Part shown: piece by piece, positions 32,487 to 41,419 of the stretch
Layout: each line of letters starts with the position of its first letter
How positions within the stretch are numbered: the first letter of the stretch is position 1
NCBI GenBank assembly: GCA_050182275.1
Contig: JBFXCK010000014.1
Span: 1-44,296 of the forward strand
DNA length: 44,296 bases
DNA from: JBFXCK01 sp050182275
Lineage (GTDB): Bacteria > Pseudomonadota > Alphaproteobacteria > SHNJ01
Reading direction: 5' to 3'
Notes under the pieces: generated by a model
Databases searched by the model: none
What the model saw: only the letters and a program-made list of their open reading frames with translations
What the model was told of the DNA's origin: nothing
Made by a program: the position numbers and the translations under genes

Positions 32487-33698
32487 TTAAGCGGCTCTGC
32501 GCGCGCTTTTTTTCAAGGCGGCATAGCCCGGCAATTCCTTGCCCTCCAGCCATTCCAAAAACGCCCCGCCCGCTGTTGAGACATAAGTGAATTTATCCAG
32601 CGCGCCGGCATGGGCCAGGGCCGCCACCGTATCACCGCCCCCGGCGATGGAAATTAATTTGCCTTCCCCTGTCGCCTTCGCCACATTTTGCGCGAATTGA
32701 TTGGTGCCAGTATCAAAAGGCGGCGTTTCGAACACGCCAAGCGGCCCGTTCCATAAAATAGTTTTGACGCCTGTCAATTGCCGCGTTAACCCGGCTAAAG
32801 TAGCGGGGCCAACATCTAAAATCATTTGATCGGGCGGCACTTGGCGTACGCTGACAATTTGGGTTGTAACGCCCTCTTTCAATTCCGGGGCCACCACCGC
32901 ATCGATCGGCAATAGTAGATTACAATTATTTTTGACCGCTTCATCGGCGATTTCTTTGGCGGTATCGATTGACTCACGGTCGGCCAGGGATTTGCCGATT
33001 TCCAATCCGGCGGCCACCAAAAATGTATTGGCCATGCCGCCGCCGATCGCCAAAAACTGCACCTTGGCCGCTAAATTTTTTAAGACTTCGACTTTGGTGG
33101 AAACTTTCGAGCCGCCCACCACCGCCATCACCGGCTTTTCCGGTTTTTCAAGCGCGCGGGTTAAAGCCTCGATTTCGGCTTGAAAACTAAGCCCCATTGA
33201 GGATGGCAATAGATGCGCCAAGCCTTCGGTCGAGGCATGCGCCCGGTGCGCCGCCGAGAAAGCGTCATTGACATATAAATCGCCCAAGGCCGCCAATTGC
33301 TTGGTGAATTCGGGATTATTTTCCTCCTCACCCGGGTGAAAGCGGACATTCTCTAATAACAAAACACCGCCCGCAGGCAAATTCTTAACTGCCGCTTCCG
33401 CTTTGCCGCCAATGCAATCTTCCGCAAAAGCAAAAGGATGTTTGCCCAAATATTTTTTTAACTCCTCGGCTACTGGCCGCAAAGAATAGATCGGATGGGA
33501 AACTCCCTCGGGCCTGCCCAAATGCGCCAGCAAAATCACCTTGGCGCCCTTATCCGCCAAAGCAACAATGGTTGGCATAACGCGCTCGATCCGCGTTGCG
33601 TCGGTGACTTTGCCGTCTTTCAAAGGCACGTTCAAATCAACCCGCAGCAACACGCGCTTGTCTTTGACATCCAATTTATCGATGGTGGGAACGGCCAT
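32487..33698 (-). CDS. pgk: Phosphoglycerate kinase
   Basis: PGK interconverts 1,3-bisphosphoglycerate plus ADP with 3-phosphoglycerate plus ATP in glycolysis and gluconeogenesis. The 403-residue protein has RVLLRVDLNVPLKDGKVTD, LLAHLGRPEG, VMAVVGGSKVSTKVEVL and the nucleotide loop WNGPLGVFE followed by SIAGGGDTVAAL. All are canonical. Unlike many relatives it is not next to gap or fba; it lies downstream of a membrane protein gene. AAGGAGAAAAG before the ATG is a strong ribosome-binding site. Confidence 0.98.
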   Translation of the reverse strand: MAVPTIDKLDVKDKRVLLRVDLNVPLKDGKVTDATRIERVMPTIVALADKGAKVILLAHLGRPEGVSHPIYSLRPVAEELKKYLGKHPFAFAEDCIGGKAEAAVKNLPAGGVLLLENVRFHPGEEENNPEFTKQLAALGDLYVNDAFSAAHRAHASTEGLAHLLPSSMGLSFQAEIEALTRALEKPEKPVMAVVGGSKVSTKVEVLKNLAAKVQFLAIGGGMANTFLVAAGLEIGKSLADRESIDTAKEIADEAVKNNCNLLLPIDAVVAPELKEGVTTQIVSVRQVPPDQMILDVGPATLAGLTRQLTGVKTILWNGPLGVFETPPFDTGTNQFAQNVAKATGEGKLISIAGGGDTVAALAHAGALDKFTYVSTAGGAFLEWLEGKELPGYAALKKSARRAA

Positions 33699-33759
33699 GC
33701 TTTTCTCCTTGGCTTTTAGATATGCCCTACCTAAAGCCAGGCCGCAAGATGGCGGACAA

Positions 33760-34317
33760 TTAACGCTGATTTTGGATTTGCCGGTGCAGTATTGCTGCGG
33801 GAATGCGCGAGCGGGAAAGTAAAAAAACCGCCTGGCCTAAAGCATATAGCAAAGCGGCGGTCAACAAACCGGCATCACGCAAGGAAATAGCGGCGGCGAT
33901 TAATATAAAACGCTGGGGAACTGCAATCAGGGTTTGAGTTATAACCGGATAGCGGAATGGATCTTCCAGCCAGCCGGCAAAACTTCCCCCCGGCGCATGG
34001 CCGGGCCAGGACTGTCTTTCATTCGGGGTAAGCAGCGCCGTATTTCCCAGAACGGTCATGATGCCCGCCAATATTTGCGGATCCGCTCCTTTCCAAACGC
34101 CGCTTAACGCTAAAAATGAACCCCCCGCCATACCGCAAATCGCCGCGCCATTTTGGCCCAGGCTATTGCGGCCATATTTCGCCAGCAATATCGAACCAGT
34201 CATCCAAGACGCGCCCGCCATCCCGTCAAGATTGAGGCTGATTCCATCTTTTACCATCATGCTGATATTGCCCAGCACAAATAGATTCCCAGCCCATTTA
34301 TCGGTATTGATTGCCAT
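33760..34317 (-). CDS. Hypothetical multi-pass membrane protein
   Basis: I do not recognise this 185-residue protein. It is Gly/Ala-rich with about four to five hydrophobic stretches (for example GASWMTGSILLAKYG, AICGMAGGSFLALSGVW, QILAGIMTVLGNTALL, FILIAAAISLRDAGLLTAALLYALGQAVFLLS) and a basic C-terminus. There is no signal peptide, so it is probably an inner-membrane protein. It lies between xthA and pgk on the same strand with gaps of about 55 to 60 bases, so co-transcription is possible. Confidence 0.65.
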   Translation of the reverse strand: MAINTDKWAGNLFVLGNISMMVKDGISLNLDGMAGASWMTGSILLAKYGRNSLGQNGAAICGMAGGSFLALSGVWKGADPQILAGIMTVLGNTALLTPNERQSWPGHAPGGSFAGWLEDPFRYPVITQTLIAVPQRFILIAAAISLRDAGLLTAALLYALGQAVFLLSRSRIPAAILHRQIQNQR

Positions 34318-34372
34318 AGGTTTTTCTATATCCTTTTAAGAAAGGATTGTCAATTTTCAAGAAATTTTTATT

Positions 34373-35155
34373 CTAACCGATTTCCGCCACCACCGGCACA
34401 TGGTCGGAGGGCTGGGTCCAATCGCGCACATCTTTTAAGTGATGAATGGCGCGCAAATCTTTTTGCAAATCGGGCGTGGTCCAAATATGGTCGAGCCTGC
34501 GGCCGCGGTTGGATTTTTTCCAATCCGCCGCACGGTAAGACCACCAGCTATAAAGTTTTTCTTCCATCGGCGTAAAATGCCGGGCGGCATCGACCCAATC
34601 CCAGGTTTTTTGCAGGCGCATCAATAAATTGGTTTCAACCGGGGTATGGCTGACGACATCGAGCAATTGCTTGTGCGACCACACATCATGCTCGTGCGGG
34701 GCCACATTTAAATCGCCCAGCAAAATGCTGGGGGTTGGCTTTCCCGCTTTAAAATGCGCCGTCATTTCTTTTAAAAATTGCAGCTTATGGGCGAATTTTT
34801 GATTAAGCTTGGGATCGGGAATATCGCCGCCCGCCGGCACATAAAAATTATGCAAAATCACGCCGTTCTTCAGCTTGGCGGTTAAATGGCGGCAATCGCC
34901 CTTTTTGCACCAATCTTGGTGGTTGATTTCGGTAATAGGCTGGCGCGAAAGAATGGCGACGCCATTATAACTTTTTTCGCCGCGGATGATTTGATGCTTA
35001 TAGCCTAATGCCGCTGCATCAACTTTCGGGAAAAATTCGTCCTGGGTTTTGGTTTCTTGCAGGCAAATCACATCGGGGTTTTCGGTTTCAACCAAGCGTT
35101 TGAGCAAGCCAAAGCGCAGGCGCACCGAATTGATATTCCAAGTGGCGATTTTCAT
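34373..35155 (-). CDS. xthA: Exodeoxyribonuclease III
   Basis: ExoIII cuts DNA at abasic sites and degrades the 3' end of duplex DNA in base-excision repair. The 260-residue protein has the endonuclease/exonuclease/phosphatase fold with MKIATWNINSVRLR, ICLQETKTQDEFFP (metal-binding Glu), YNGVAILSR, ILLGDLNVAPHEHDV (Asp, Asn) and the closing SDHVPVVAEI (catalytic His). Length is normal. Four bases separate its start from the FAH-family gene. ftsK-lolA-xthA order is conserved in alphaproteobacteria. Confidence 0.97.
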   Translation of the reverse strand: MKIATWNINSVRLRFGLLKRLVETENPDVICLQETKTQDEFFPKVDAAALGYKHQIIRGEKSYNGVAILSRQPITEINHQDWCKKGDCRHLTAKLKNGVILHNFYVPAGGDIPDPKLNQKFAHKLQFLKEMTAHFKAGKPTPSILLGDLNVAPHEHDVWSHKQLLDVVSHTPVETNLLMRLQKTWDWVDAARHFTPMEEKLYSWWSYRAADWKKSNRGRRLDHIWTTPDLQKDLRAIHHLKDVRDWTQPSDHVPVVAEIG

Positions 35156-35159
35156 GGCT

Positions 35160-35813
35160 CTATTTAATCTCTACCGCCAATTCGGGCAAGCCGGTGATCG
35201 AGGCTTGCAGGCGGTCGCCCCGCTTGATGGGGCCGACCCCTTCGGGCGTGCCGGTGAAAATGAGATCGCCGGCTTTTATTTCGATTAATTTTGAAAGCTC
35301 AATAATAATTTCATCGATTTTCCAGATCATATCGGCCACCTTGCCCCTTTGCTTCGGCACGCCATTCACTTGCAATTGCAATTCGGCTTCTTCGATATGA
35401 TGCACGCGCTCTTTAGGCGCAATCGTGCCGATGGGGGCGGCGTAATCGAAACCCTTGGCCATATCCCAGGGATGCCCCTGTTTCTTGGCGGCGTTTTGTA
35501 AATCGCGCCTTGTTAAATCAAGGCCAACCGCATAGCCGAAAAGTTTTTTGTTATCATTCAGCGCCAAAACCAATTCGGTTTCATAATGCAAATCATTGGT
35601 CGCAGGCGGGTAAGGCACGATGCCGCCATTAATCACCAGCGCGTCATTTGGCTTCATGAAAAAGAACGGCGCTTCGCGGCCGCTTACGCCCATTTCCTTG
35701 GCGTGCGCCGCATAATTGCGCCCGACGCAAAAGACGCGGCGCACCGGAAAAACCGCTTCGCTGCCTAAAATCGGCACGGCCATCGGCGGAGGCGCTGGAA
35801 ATAAATAATCCAT
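35160..35813 (-). CDS. Fumarylacetoacetate hydrolase family protein
   Basis: The 217-residue protein shows the FAH fold: VFCVGRNYAAHAKEMG, PFFFMKPNDALV, the metal-binding LHYETELVLAL (Glu-x-Glu) and DLTRRDLQNAAKKQGHPW, then IFTGTPEGVGPIKRGD. It is closest in form to the short YcgM/acylpyruvase/oxaloacetate tautomerase group. Substrates in this group differ, so I leave it at family level. It lies between lolA and xthA, breaking the usual adjacency by one gene. Confidence 0.9.
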   Translation of the reverse strand: MDYLFPAPPPMAVPILGSEAVFPVRRVFCVGRNYAAHAKEMGVSGREAPFFFMKPNDALVINGGIVPYPPATNDLHYETELVLALNDNKKLFGYAVGLDLTRRDLQNAAKKQGHPWDMAKGFDYAAPIGTIAPKERVHHIEEAELQLQVNGVPKQRGKVADMIWKIDEIIIELSKLIEIKAGDLIFTGTPEGVGPIKRGDRLQASITGLPELAVEIK

Positions 35814-35827
35814 CGGCTAAATTTAGC

Positions 35828-36430
35828 TTACATCCGGTTGCGATCCAAGGGCCTTGGATCGTAGAAAATAAAATTCTTTGGATTAAAAGAGGCCCGCCAA
35901 TCGGGATTTTGCAAAACCACGGTGGTTTGAATGCCTTGCGCATCGATCACTATCCAGCGGCGGAGCTCCAAAGGGTTTTTGGAAAATTCCAGGCGCAATT
36001 TGCCCGAGCCCGGATCATCCTTGGCATGGACGGTTAAATATACTTCGGTTTCGGTTTCGCGCAAATCATCGACGATTGTTTTTTCCCCTAAGCGCAAATT
36101 GTCGCTTAAAATGGCGGCCGCCGGCACACGGGAAATGGGGGCGTACGTTACTTGCTCTAACTTCTTGTCGTAATAAATTAAATCTTTGCCATCGGCCACC
36201 AATAAAATTTGCAACGGCGGATCGTATGTTAAGCGCAAGCGGTTGGGGCGCTGCAATTCAAGCAAGCCCAGCGCTTCGCTGCCGTCGCTGCTATGCTGAA
36301 TGATGCGCGCCCGCAAAGTTTGTAAGCCATTTAAGTAATTTTCGATATCGGCCAGGCTTACATTGGCGGCATGTGCCGGCACTGTAAATGCAAATAAAAT
36401 TAGAGCCAGAAAAAATAATTGCCTCATCAT
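35828..36430 (-). CDS. lolA: Outer-membrane lipoprotein carrier protein LolA-like
   Basis: LolA ferries lipoproteins across the periplasm from LolCDE to the outer membrane. The 200-residue precursor has a signal peptide (MRQLFFLALILFAFTVPAHA), then IENYLNGLQTLRARIIQHSSDG, LLELQRPNRLRLTYDPP and LIYYDKKLEQVTYAPISRVP, the normal LolA pattern. Two adjacent ATGs are possible starts; the second, at 36427, is better spaced from AAGGAG. It follows ftsK, as usual in alphaproteobacteria, with a REP-like element in the 108-base gap. Confidence 0.9.
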   Translation of the reverse strand: MMRQLFFLALILFAFTVPAHAANVSLADIENYLNGLQTLRARIIQHSSDGSEALGLLELQRPNRLRLTYDPPLQILLVADGKDLIYYDKKLEQVTYAPISRVPAAAILSDNLRLGEKTIVDDLRETETEVYLTVHAKDDPGSGKLRLEFSKNPLELRRWIVIDAQGIQTTVVLQNPDWRASFNPKNFIFYDPRPLDRNRM

Positions 36431-36469
36431 TTTCTCCTTATAATGGGGGAATGCGGTTTTTTAATGTTT

Positions 36470-36534
36470 ATCCTTCGACAAGCTCAGGATGAGCATTTTT
36501 TAAGCTCATGGTGAGCTTGTCGAACCATGAGCTT
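36470..36534. repeat. REP-like double hairpin, copy 2 (3' of ftsK)
   Basis: The second copy of the element at 11-84. Its ftsK-side hairpin is identical to copy 1 (11-bp stem 36502-36512 with 36524-36534, 11-base loop). The distal hairpin is weaker (ATCCT/AGGAT core, then mismatches) but keeps the same loop, complementary to the first. It lies four bases past the ftsK stop, in the same orientation relative to its gene as copy 1. Confidence 0.85.
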
Positions 36535-36538
36535 CCGA

Positions 36539-38881
36539 TCAACCATATCTTTGCCCCGGCAAATCGATCAAGACTTCGCGCTTGCCGGCATGGTTGGCCG
36601 GGGAGACAACGCCGCGCTCTTCCATCTGATCCATGATGCGGGCCGCCCTGTTATAGCCGATTTGCAAATGGCGCTGAATGAAAGAGGTGGAAGCCTTTTT
36701 TTCGCGGCACACCAATTCGACGGCGCGGGAATATAAATCATCGCCGCCTTCGCCGCCATCGCCCAACAAATTAAACGCCGCTTCTTCTTCGGGATCGACC
36801 GTGACATCGTCGTGATAAACGGGCGCGCCCTGATCGCGTAAGTATTTCGCCACCTTCTCCACTTCCTTATCCGTCACAAAGGGGCCGTGAACGCGGGTGA
36901 TGCGCCCGCCGCCCGCCATATAAAGCATATCGCCCTGGCCCAAAAGCTGTTCGGCCCCGGCTTCGCCTAAAATGGTGCGGCTGTCGATTTTCGAGGTGAC
37001 TTGGAAAGAAATGCGGGTGGGGAAATTCGCCTTGATCGTGCCGGTGATGACATCGACCGAAGGCCTTTGGGTCGCCATCAGCAAGTGAATACCGGCGGCT
37101 CTGGCCATTTGCGCCAAGCGCTGGATGGCGCCCTCGATTTCCTTGCCCGCCACCATCATCAGATCGGCCATTTCATCCACCACCACCACGATATAGGGCA
37201 GCGGCTGCAAATCAAGCGGCTGGTCTTCGAAAATGGGCTTGCCGGTTTCGGGATCGAAACCGGTTTGGGTTGAACGGATAAGAACTTCGCCCTTTTCGCG
37301 CGCCTCTTGCAGGCGGACATTATAGCCCTCGATATTACGCACGCCCAATTTCGACATAGCGCGATAGCGCGATTCCATTTCCTTGACCGTCCATTTCAAC
37401 GCCACCACCGCCTTTTTCGGATCGGTGACAACGGGGGTGAGCAAATGGGGAATATCTTCATAGGCCGATAATTCCAGCATTTTGGGATCGATCAAAATCA
37501 GGCGGCATTGTTCGGGGGTCAGGCGGTAAAGCAAAGATAAAATCATCGCATTCACCGCAACCGATTTGCCCGAACCGGTGGTGCCGGCAATCAGCAAATG
37601 CGGCATGCGCGATAAATCGACAATGATGGGAAGGCCGCCAATATCCTTGCCCAAAATCAAAGGCAGGGCGGCGGGCGCCTCGCTATAGGCTTTATCTTCC
37701 AGCAAGTCGCGCATCGCCACCGCTTCCCGGTTGCGATTGGGAAGTTCGATGCCCATCACGCTGCGCCCCGGGATGACGGCAACCCGCACCGACGTTGCGC
37801 TCATCGAGCGCGCAATATCATCGGCCAAAGAAATCACCCGCGCCGATTTGGTGCCGGGCACGGGCTCTAATTCATATAAAGTCACAACCGGCCCTGGGCG
37901 CACCTTCACAATCTCGCCTTTGACGCCGTAATGATTTAACACCGATTCCAAAAGCCTGGCATTGGCCTCGAGCGCTTCGGGGCTTAAATATTCGGTGGCT
38001 TTGCGCGTGGGCTTGGCCAGCAAATCGGCCGGGGGAAGCTGGAAATCATCGCTGCTGGCAAGGTCAAGCTTGGTTTGCACCGGCTCGCGCTTGGGCTTAA
38101 CCGGCGCTTCGACGATAATGGCTTTTTTCTTGATCTCGGGCGGCGGCGGCGGCGGCGGAGCGGCAGCTTCAAGCGGCAGTGGCGGCGCGATGCTGGCGGC
38201 CTCGCGCTTTAGCAAATTGGCGGTAATGGCATGCGCGCGCTTTAGCCAATAAACGCCGTAGGAAAAAGCCCAGATGCTGTAAGAAACAATGCCATGAAAT
38301 AAATTTTTGCTTTCTTGCCAGCTCATGCCCAGAGTCAACAACAATAAACCGGCGCTAGCGGCGAAAGCCAAAATCCCGACGCCAAATCCCGCCAAAGGGG
38401 AATGAAAGGGGATTAAGCTTAAAGTTTTTCCCAGCAATAAACCGCCCACCAGGCCGCCGAGGCCGCCGGCGAAAGGCCAAGCATCGGGGATTGGCAAGGT
38501 CGAGGAAAATAAAGCAACCAGCAATAATAAGGCCGGCGTGTATAAAAGGCGCAGCCATTTGCTGGGAATATCTTGTTCAAGCCGGCGGCGCCAGCCCCAC
38601 ATAATAAAAGCCACCGCCAACAGGGCTGAAGCCATGCCGAAACTTTGCAACAGAAAATCGGCGATTAAAGCGCCCGGTTTGCCCAGCCAATTTTGCACCT
38701 CGCCCGCCCCCGTGGCGTTCCACGACGGATCGAAGGAGCGGTAGGAAATTAACGCCAGCGCCAGCGCCATGCCGATGGCGATGGGCAAGGTCCAGGCAAA
38801 AACTTGCTTGATTTCGCGCCATGTGTGCGCGAGAGGCTTAGGCAAATTCCAATTTTTGCTGCGGGCGCGGTAGCGGGCCAT
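36539..38881 (-). CDS. ftsK: DNA translocase FtsK
   Basis: FtsK anchors at the division septum and pumps DNA so that XerCD can resolve chromosome dimers. The 780-residue form has a basic N-terminus, four or more membrane segments in residues 28-185 and a Pro/Ala-rich linker (about 230-290). The motor has Walker A GTTGSGKS at 433-440, Walker B YIVVVVDEMADLM and MATQRPSVDVITG. A winged-helix gamma domain (TSFIQRHLQIGYNRAARIMD) closes it. The ATG at 38881 has GGAAGG eight bases ahead; the earlier ATG at 38911 has no ribosome-binding site. It is divergent from the ubiH-like gene. Confidence 0.97.
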   Translation of the reverse strand: MARYRARSKNWNLPKPLAHTWREIKQVFAWTLPIAIGMALALALISYRSFDPSWNATGAGEVQNWLGKPGALIADFLLQSFGMASALLAVAFIMWGWRRRLEQDIPSKWLRLLYTPALLLLVALFSSTLPIPDAWPFAGGLGGLVGGLLLGKTLSLIPFHSPLAGFGVGILAFAASAGLLLLTLGMSWQESKNLFHGIVSYSIWAFSYGVYWLKRAHAITANLLKREAASIAPPLPLEAAAPPPPPPPEIKKKAIIVEAPVKPKREPVQTKLDLASSDDFQLPPADLLAKPTRKATEYLSPEALEANARLLESVLNHYGVKGEIVKVRPGPVVTLYELEPVPGTKSARVISLADDIARSMSATSVRVAVIPGRSVMGIELPNRNREAVAMRDLLEDKAYSEAPAALPLILGKDIGGLPIIVDLSRMPHLLIAGTTGSGKSVAVNAMILSLLYRLTPEQCRLILIDPKMLELSAYEDIPHLLTPVVTDPKKAVVALKWTVKEMESRYRAMSKLGVRNIEGYNVRLQEAREKGEVLIRSTQTGFDPETGKPIFEDQPLDLQPLPYIVVVVDEMADLMMVAGKEIEGAIQRLAQMARAAGIHLLMATQRPSVDVITGTIKANFPTRISFQVTSKIDSRTILGEAGAEQLLGQGDMLYMAGGGRITRVHGPFVTDKEVEKVAKYLRDQGAPVYHDDVTVDPEEEAAFNLLGDGGEGGDDLYSRAVELVCREKKASTSFIQRHLQIGYNRAARIMDQMEERGVVSPANHAGKREVLIDLPGQRYG

Positions 38882-38924
38882 TCTTATTGCCTTCCTTTGA
38901 GTGGCGCCCATGGTAAGGCTTCAA

Positions 38925-38970
38925 GGGCGGAATCGCAAGGCATAACAAGAAGAAATCTTGCATTCCGCCC
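38925..38970. promoter_or_regulatory. Long hairpin between divergent ftsK and ubiH-like genes
   Basis: GGGCGGAAT (38925-38933) plus GCAAG (38935-38939) pairs with CTTGC (38957-38961) and ATTCCGCCC (38962-38970). This makes a 14-bp stem with one bulged C and a 17-base loop. It fills the 113-base divergent promoter region. It could be an operator or a leader hairpin of either gene; there is no U-run next to it. Confidence 0.5.
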
Positions 38971-38994
38971 CATGATGGGGCCATAAAGAAAGGA

Positions 38995-40197
38995 ATGAAA
39001 CCGCAAAATCTTACATCCGAAATCGCTATCGCCGGGGCCGGATTGGCCGGGTTAACGCTGGCGCTGTCATTGGCTCAAGAAAATTTCGCCTGTATTTTGC
39101 TGGACCGCGATGCGGAAAAAGACTTAACCCGCGCCAAGGATGATTTGCGCACGACCGCGCTTTCCGCGGGCGCCAAGGCGATTTTAACCAAGCTTAATAT
39201 TTGGCGGGAACTAGAGCCCCACACCACGCCGATTTTGGATATCCGCGTTTCCGACGGCAAGGCGCCAGTTTTTTTGCATTTTGATTCGGATGAGGTGGGC
39301 GACGAGTCGATGGGCCATATCATCTTGAATTCAATTTTGCGTGAAAAATTGCTGGCTGCGGCCAAGCGCGCCGGCGTTGCCGTTCTGGGCCGGGCGGAGG
39401 TGAGGGCCATGGAGAACAAGGATACGGAAATCGAAGTTACTTTAAGCGATGGAAAAAAAATTACCGCCCAATTGCTGGCCGGGGCTGACGGCAAATTTTC
39501 AACGGTGCGCACTTTAAGCGGTATTGAATGTAAAACCATCGATTATAAGCAAAGCGCGATTGTGGCGGTGCTTTCTCATCAATTGCCCCATCATCACATC
39601 GCCCATGAGAGATTTTTGCCCAAAGGGCCGATTGCGCTTTTGCCGATGGAAAATAATCATTCCGCCCTGGTATGGACGCAAGACCATCAAGCCGCCCAAG
39701 ATTGCCTGGAAATTGAACCGGAAATTTTTGCAAGCTTAGTGGCCGAACAATTTGGCGGAAGTCTTGGTGACATGAAGCTGGCCGGAAAAAGAGCGCTCTA
39801 TAAACTCGATCTCACCCACGCCCATCGTTACAGCGCCCCCCGCACTGTATTAATTGCCGACGCTGCCCATGCGATTCACCCGATCGCGGGCCAAGGGCTG
39901 AATCTGGGCTTGCGCGACGTGGAAAGCTTGACCGAAATTCTAATTAAATCCCGCGCTCTTGGCCTAAGAGCCGGCGATGCGTTTGTGACTGCGGAATATA
40001 ATAAAAGGCGCGCCGGCGATGTCGTAGCGATGGTGGCGGCGACCGACGGCTTTAACCGCCTTTTTTCTAATGACAATTCCTTGATCCGCAATGCCCGCCA
40101 ATGGGGTTTGGGAATGGTGCAGCAATTGCCGCCCGTGCGGCGTTATTTCATGCGCCAGGCGATGGGGTTGCCAAAAAACAAAAAGAAACCGGCCTAG
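38995..40197 (+). CDS. FAD-dependent UbiH/COQ6-family hydroxylase
   Basis: The family hydroxylates the ring of ubiquinone precursors. The 400-residue flavoprotein begins with the dinucleotide-binding motif IAIAGAGLAGLTLALSLA (about 10-27). It has LLAGADGKFSTVR in the middle and the second FAD motif VLIADAAHAIHPIAGQGLNL. The family includes UbiH, UbiF, UbiI and UbiL, which differ in the ring carbon they attack; I cannot tell which this is. The AAGGA directly abuts the ATG, an unusually short spacing. It is divergent from ftsK. Confidence 0.9.
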   Translation: MKPQNLTSEIAIAGAGLAGLTLALSLAQENFACILLDRDAEKDLTRAKDDLRTTALSAGAKAILTKLNIWRELEPHTTPILDIRVSDGKAPVFLHFDSDEVGDESMGHIILNSILREKLLAAAKRAGVAVLGRAEVRAMENKDTEIEVTLSDGKKITAQLLAGADGKFSTVRTLSGIECKTIDYKQSAIVAVLSHQLPHHHIAHERFLPKGPIALLPMENNHSALVWTQDHQAAQDCLEIEPEIFASLVAEQFGGSLGDMKLAGKRALYKLDLTHAHRYSAPRTVLIADAAHAIHPIAGQGLNLGLRDVESLTEILIKSRALGLRAGDAFVTAEYNKRRAGDVVAMVAATDGFNRLFSNDNSLIRNARQWGLGMVQQLPPVRRYFMRQAMGLPKNKKKPA

Positions 40198-40201
40198 AAA
40201 T

Positions 40202-40567
40202 TTATTCGCGGCTTAATTTACTGGCCGCCAACTTTTCCTCATATTCCCGCCATTTGGATGCCGCGTTAGCGCCCAATTCGTATAAATAATCCCATGTATA
40301 AATGCCGGTGGTATGGCCATCATCGAAAATCGGGCGAAGCGCATAATTGCCAACCGGCTCTAGCTGGGTAATCGCGACATATTTCTTGCCGCCGGCAATT
40401 TGTTCCGCCTCGGCCGAGGGGCTGTAGACACGCAACAATTCGGCGCCCAAAGAAAAAGCCAGCCCGTCATTAAAGGCGATCCATAAAATGCGCTCGGATT
40501 TTTTTAATTTTATTTCAACCGGCCAAGGACGGTCGACCAAGCGCGGCTGGGCGGCATTCGGCGTCAT
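40202..40567 (-). CDS. DUF971 (gamma-butyrobetaine-hydroxylase-like N-terminal) domain protein
   Basis: The 121-residue protein consists of one DUF971 domain, recognisable by FNDGLAFSLGAELLRVYSPS and the closing GIYTWDYLYELG. In larger proteins this domain forms the zinc-binding N-terminus of gamma-butyrobetaine hydroxylase; stand-alone versions are common in alphaproteobacteria and have been linked to Fe-S protein assembly. The usual Cys ligands are not visible here. Its ATG overlaps the stop of the Trm112-like gene by four bases, so the two are coupled. It converges with the ubiH-like gene. Confidence 0.88.
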   Translation of the reverse strand: MTPNAAQPRLVDRPWPVEIKLKKSERILWIAFNDGLAFSLGAELLRVYSPSAEAEQIAGGKKYVAITQLEPVGNYALRPIFDDGHTTGIYTWDYLYELGANAASKWREYEEKLAASKLSRE

Positions 40568-40737
40568 GGCAATTTCCTGGCTTCATCGGGCAGCATGATG
40601 GGAATGCCGTCGCGGATAGGATAAGCAAGCTTGGCCTTCTCGCTAATCAATTCCTGTTTTTCGGCGTCATAACGGAGCGGCGTTTTGGCCAAGGGGCAAA
40701 CCAGGATTTCTAATAATTTCGGATCAACAGCGGGCAT
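40564..40737 (-). CDS. Trm112-family (UPF0434/YcaR-like) small protein
   Basis: A 57-residue protein reading MPAVDPKLLEILVCPLAK at the N-terminus, ending in a LAYPIRDGIPIMLPDEAR block. This is the UPF0434/YcaR pattern of about 60 residues, related to the Trm112 activator of methyltransferases. Only one cysteine is present (in LVCPLAK), as in most bacterial members. It sits between the LON-domain gene (10 bases before) and the DUF971 gene (four-base overlap), a known alphaproteobacterial grouping. The gene is short but the full motif and overlap make it convincing. Confidence 0.9.
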   Translation of the reverse strand: MPAVDPKLLEILVCPLAKTPLRYDAEKQELISEKAKLAYPIRDGIPIMLPDEARKLP

Positions 40738-40747
40738 GATTTTTCCT

Positions 40748-41419
40748 TCAATTCACCGTCCCGGTATTGCCGGGGTTATTGGTGGATAATGTCAGCATTT
40801 CCAATAAAGTCAAAACAATAGTGGCTCTGGCCGCGAAATCGGGGGCTTCTAGAATCGCCTGTTTTTCCTTAGGCTCGAACGGGCAAATGATCGCAAGCGA
40901 AGTTATTAAGATTTCATCCGTGGTGTCTTGCAAAGCTTGCATGCTGAGCTGCACATCATGCACCCCGGCGAAATATTCGCGCAACGATTTGATTAAGCGT
41001 TCGCGGTCGATGGCGATTGCGCCCGGCGCCTCGACATCGCGGGCATAGGGGGTAAAATCGGGTTCGGCCAAACGGTAACCGCGCTTGGTTAAATGATCTT
41101 GCTTTACATCGAACCGCGCAATGCCGGTTAGCGTGATTAAGAAACGCCCGTCATCGGTTTCATTAAACGAAGTAATGCGCCCGGCACAGCCGGTTTTGTA
41201 AAGCGGCGCGTCATCGGCGATCGACTGTCCGTCCAAAGGCTGGATCATGCCGATGGTGCGGTGGCCCGCCGCCAAAGCATCTTCGATCATATGAATATAG
41301 CGCGGCTCGAAAATGGTGAGTGGCAATTTAGCCCGCGGCAAAAGCAAGGCGCCCGGCAAAGGAAAAACCGGAAATTCCTTGACCGGCACTATGGCGTCAA
41401 ACCATTTTTTGATGGGCAT
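40748..41419 (-). CDS. LON substrate-binding-domain protein
   Basis: The 223-residue protein holds only the Lon N-terminal domain: FPVFPLPGALLLPRAKLPLTIFEPRYIHMIEDAL, GMIQPL, GCAGRITSF and FLITLTGIARF. It lacks the ATPase and protease parts of Lon, so it probably binds substrates or adapts another factor. It follows the thioredoxin gene with a one-base overlap, the usual trxA-like/LON pairing in alphaproteobacteria. Confidence 0.92.
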   Translation of the reverse strand: MPIKKWFDAIVPVKEFPVFPLPGALLLPRAKLPLTIFEPRYIHMIEDALAAGHRTIGMIQPLDGQSIADDAPLYKTGCAGRITSFNETDDGRFLITLTGIARFDVKQDHLTKRGYRLAEPDFTPYARDVEAPGAIAIDRERLIKSLREYFAGVHDVQLSMQALQDTTDEILITSLAIICPFEPKEKQAILEAPDFAARATIVLTLLEMLTLSTNNPGNTGTVN

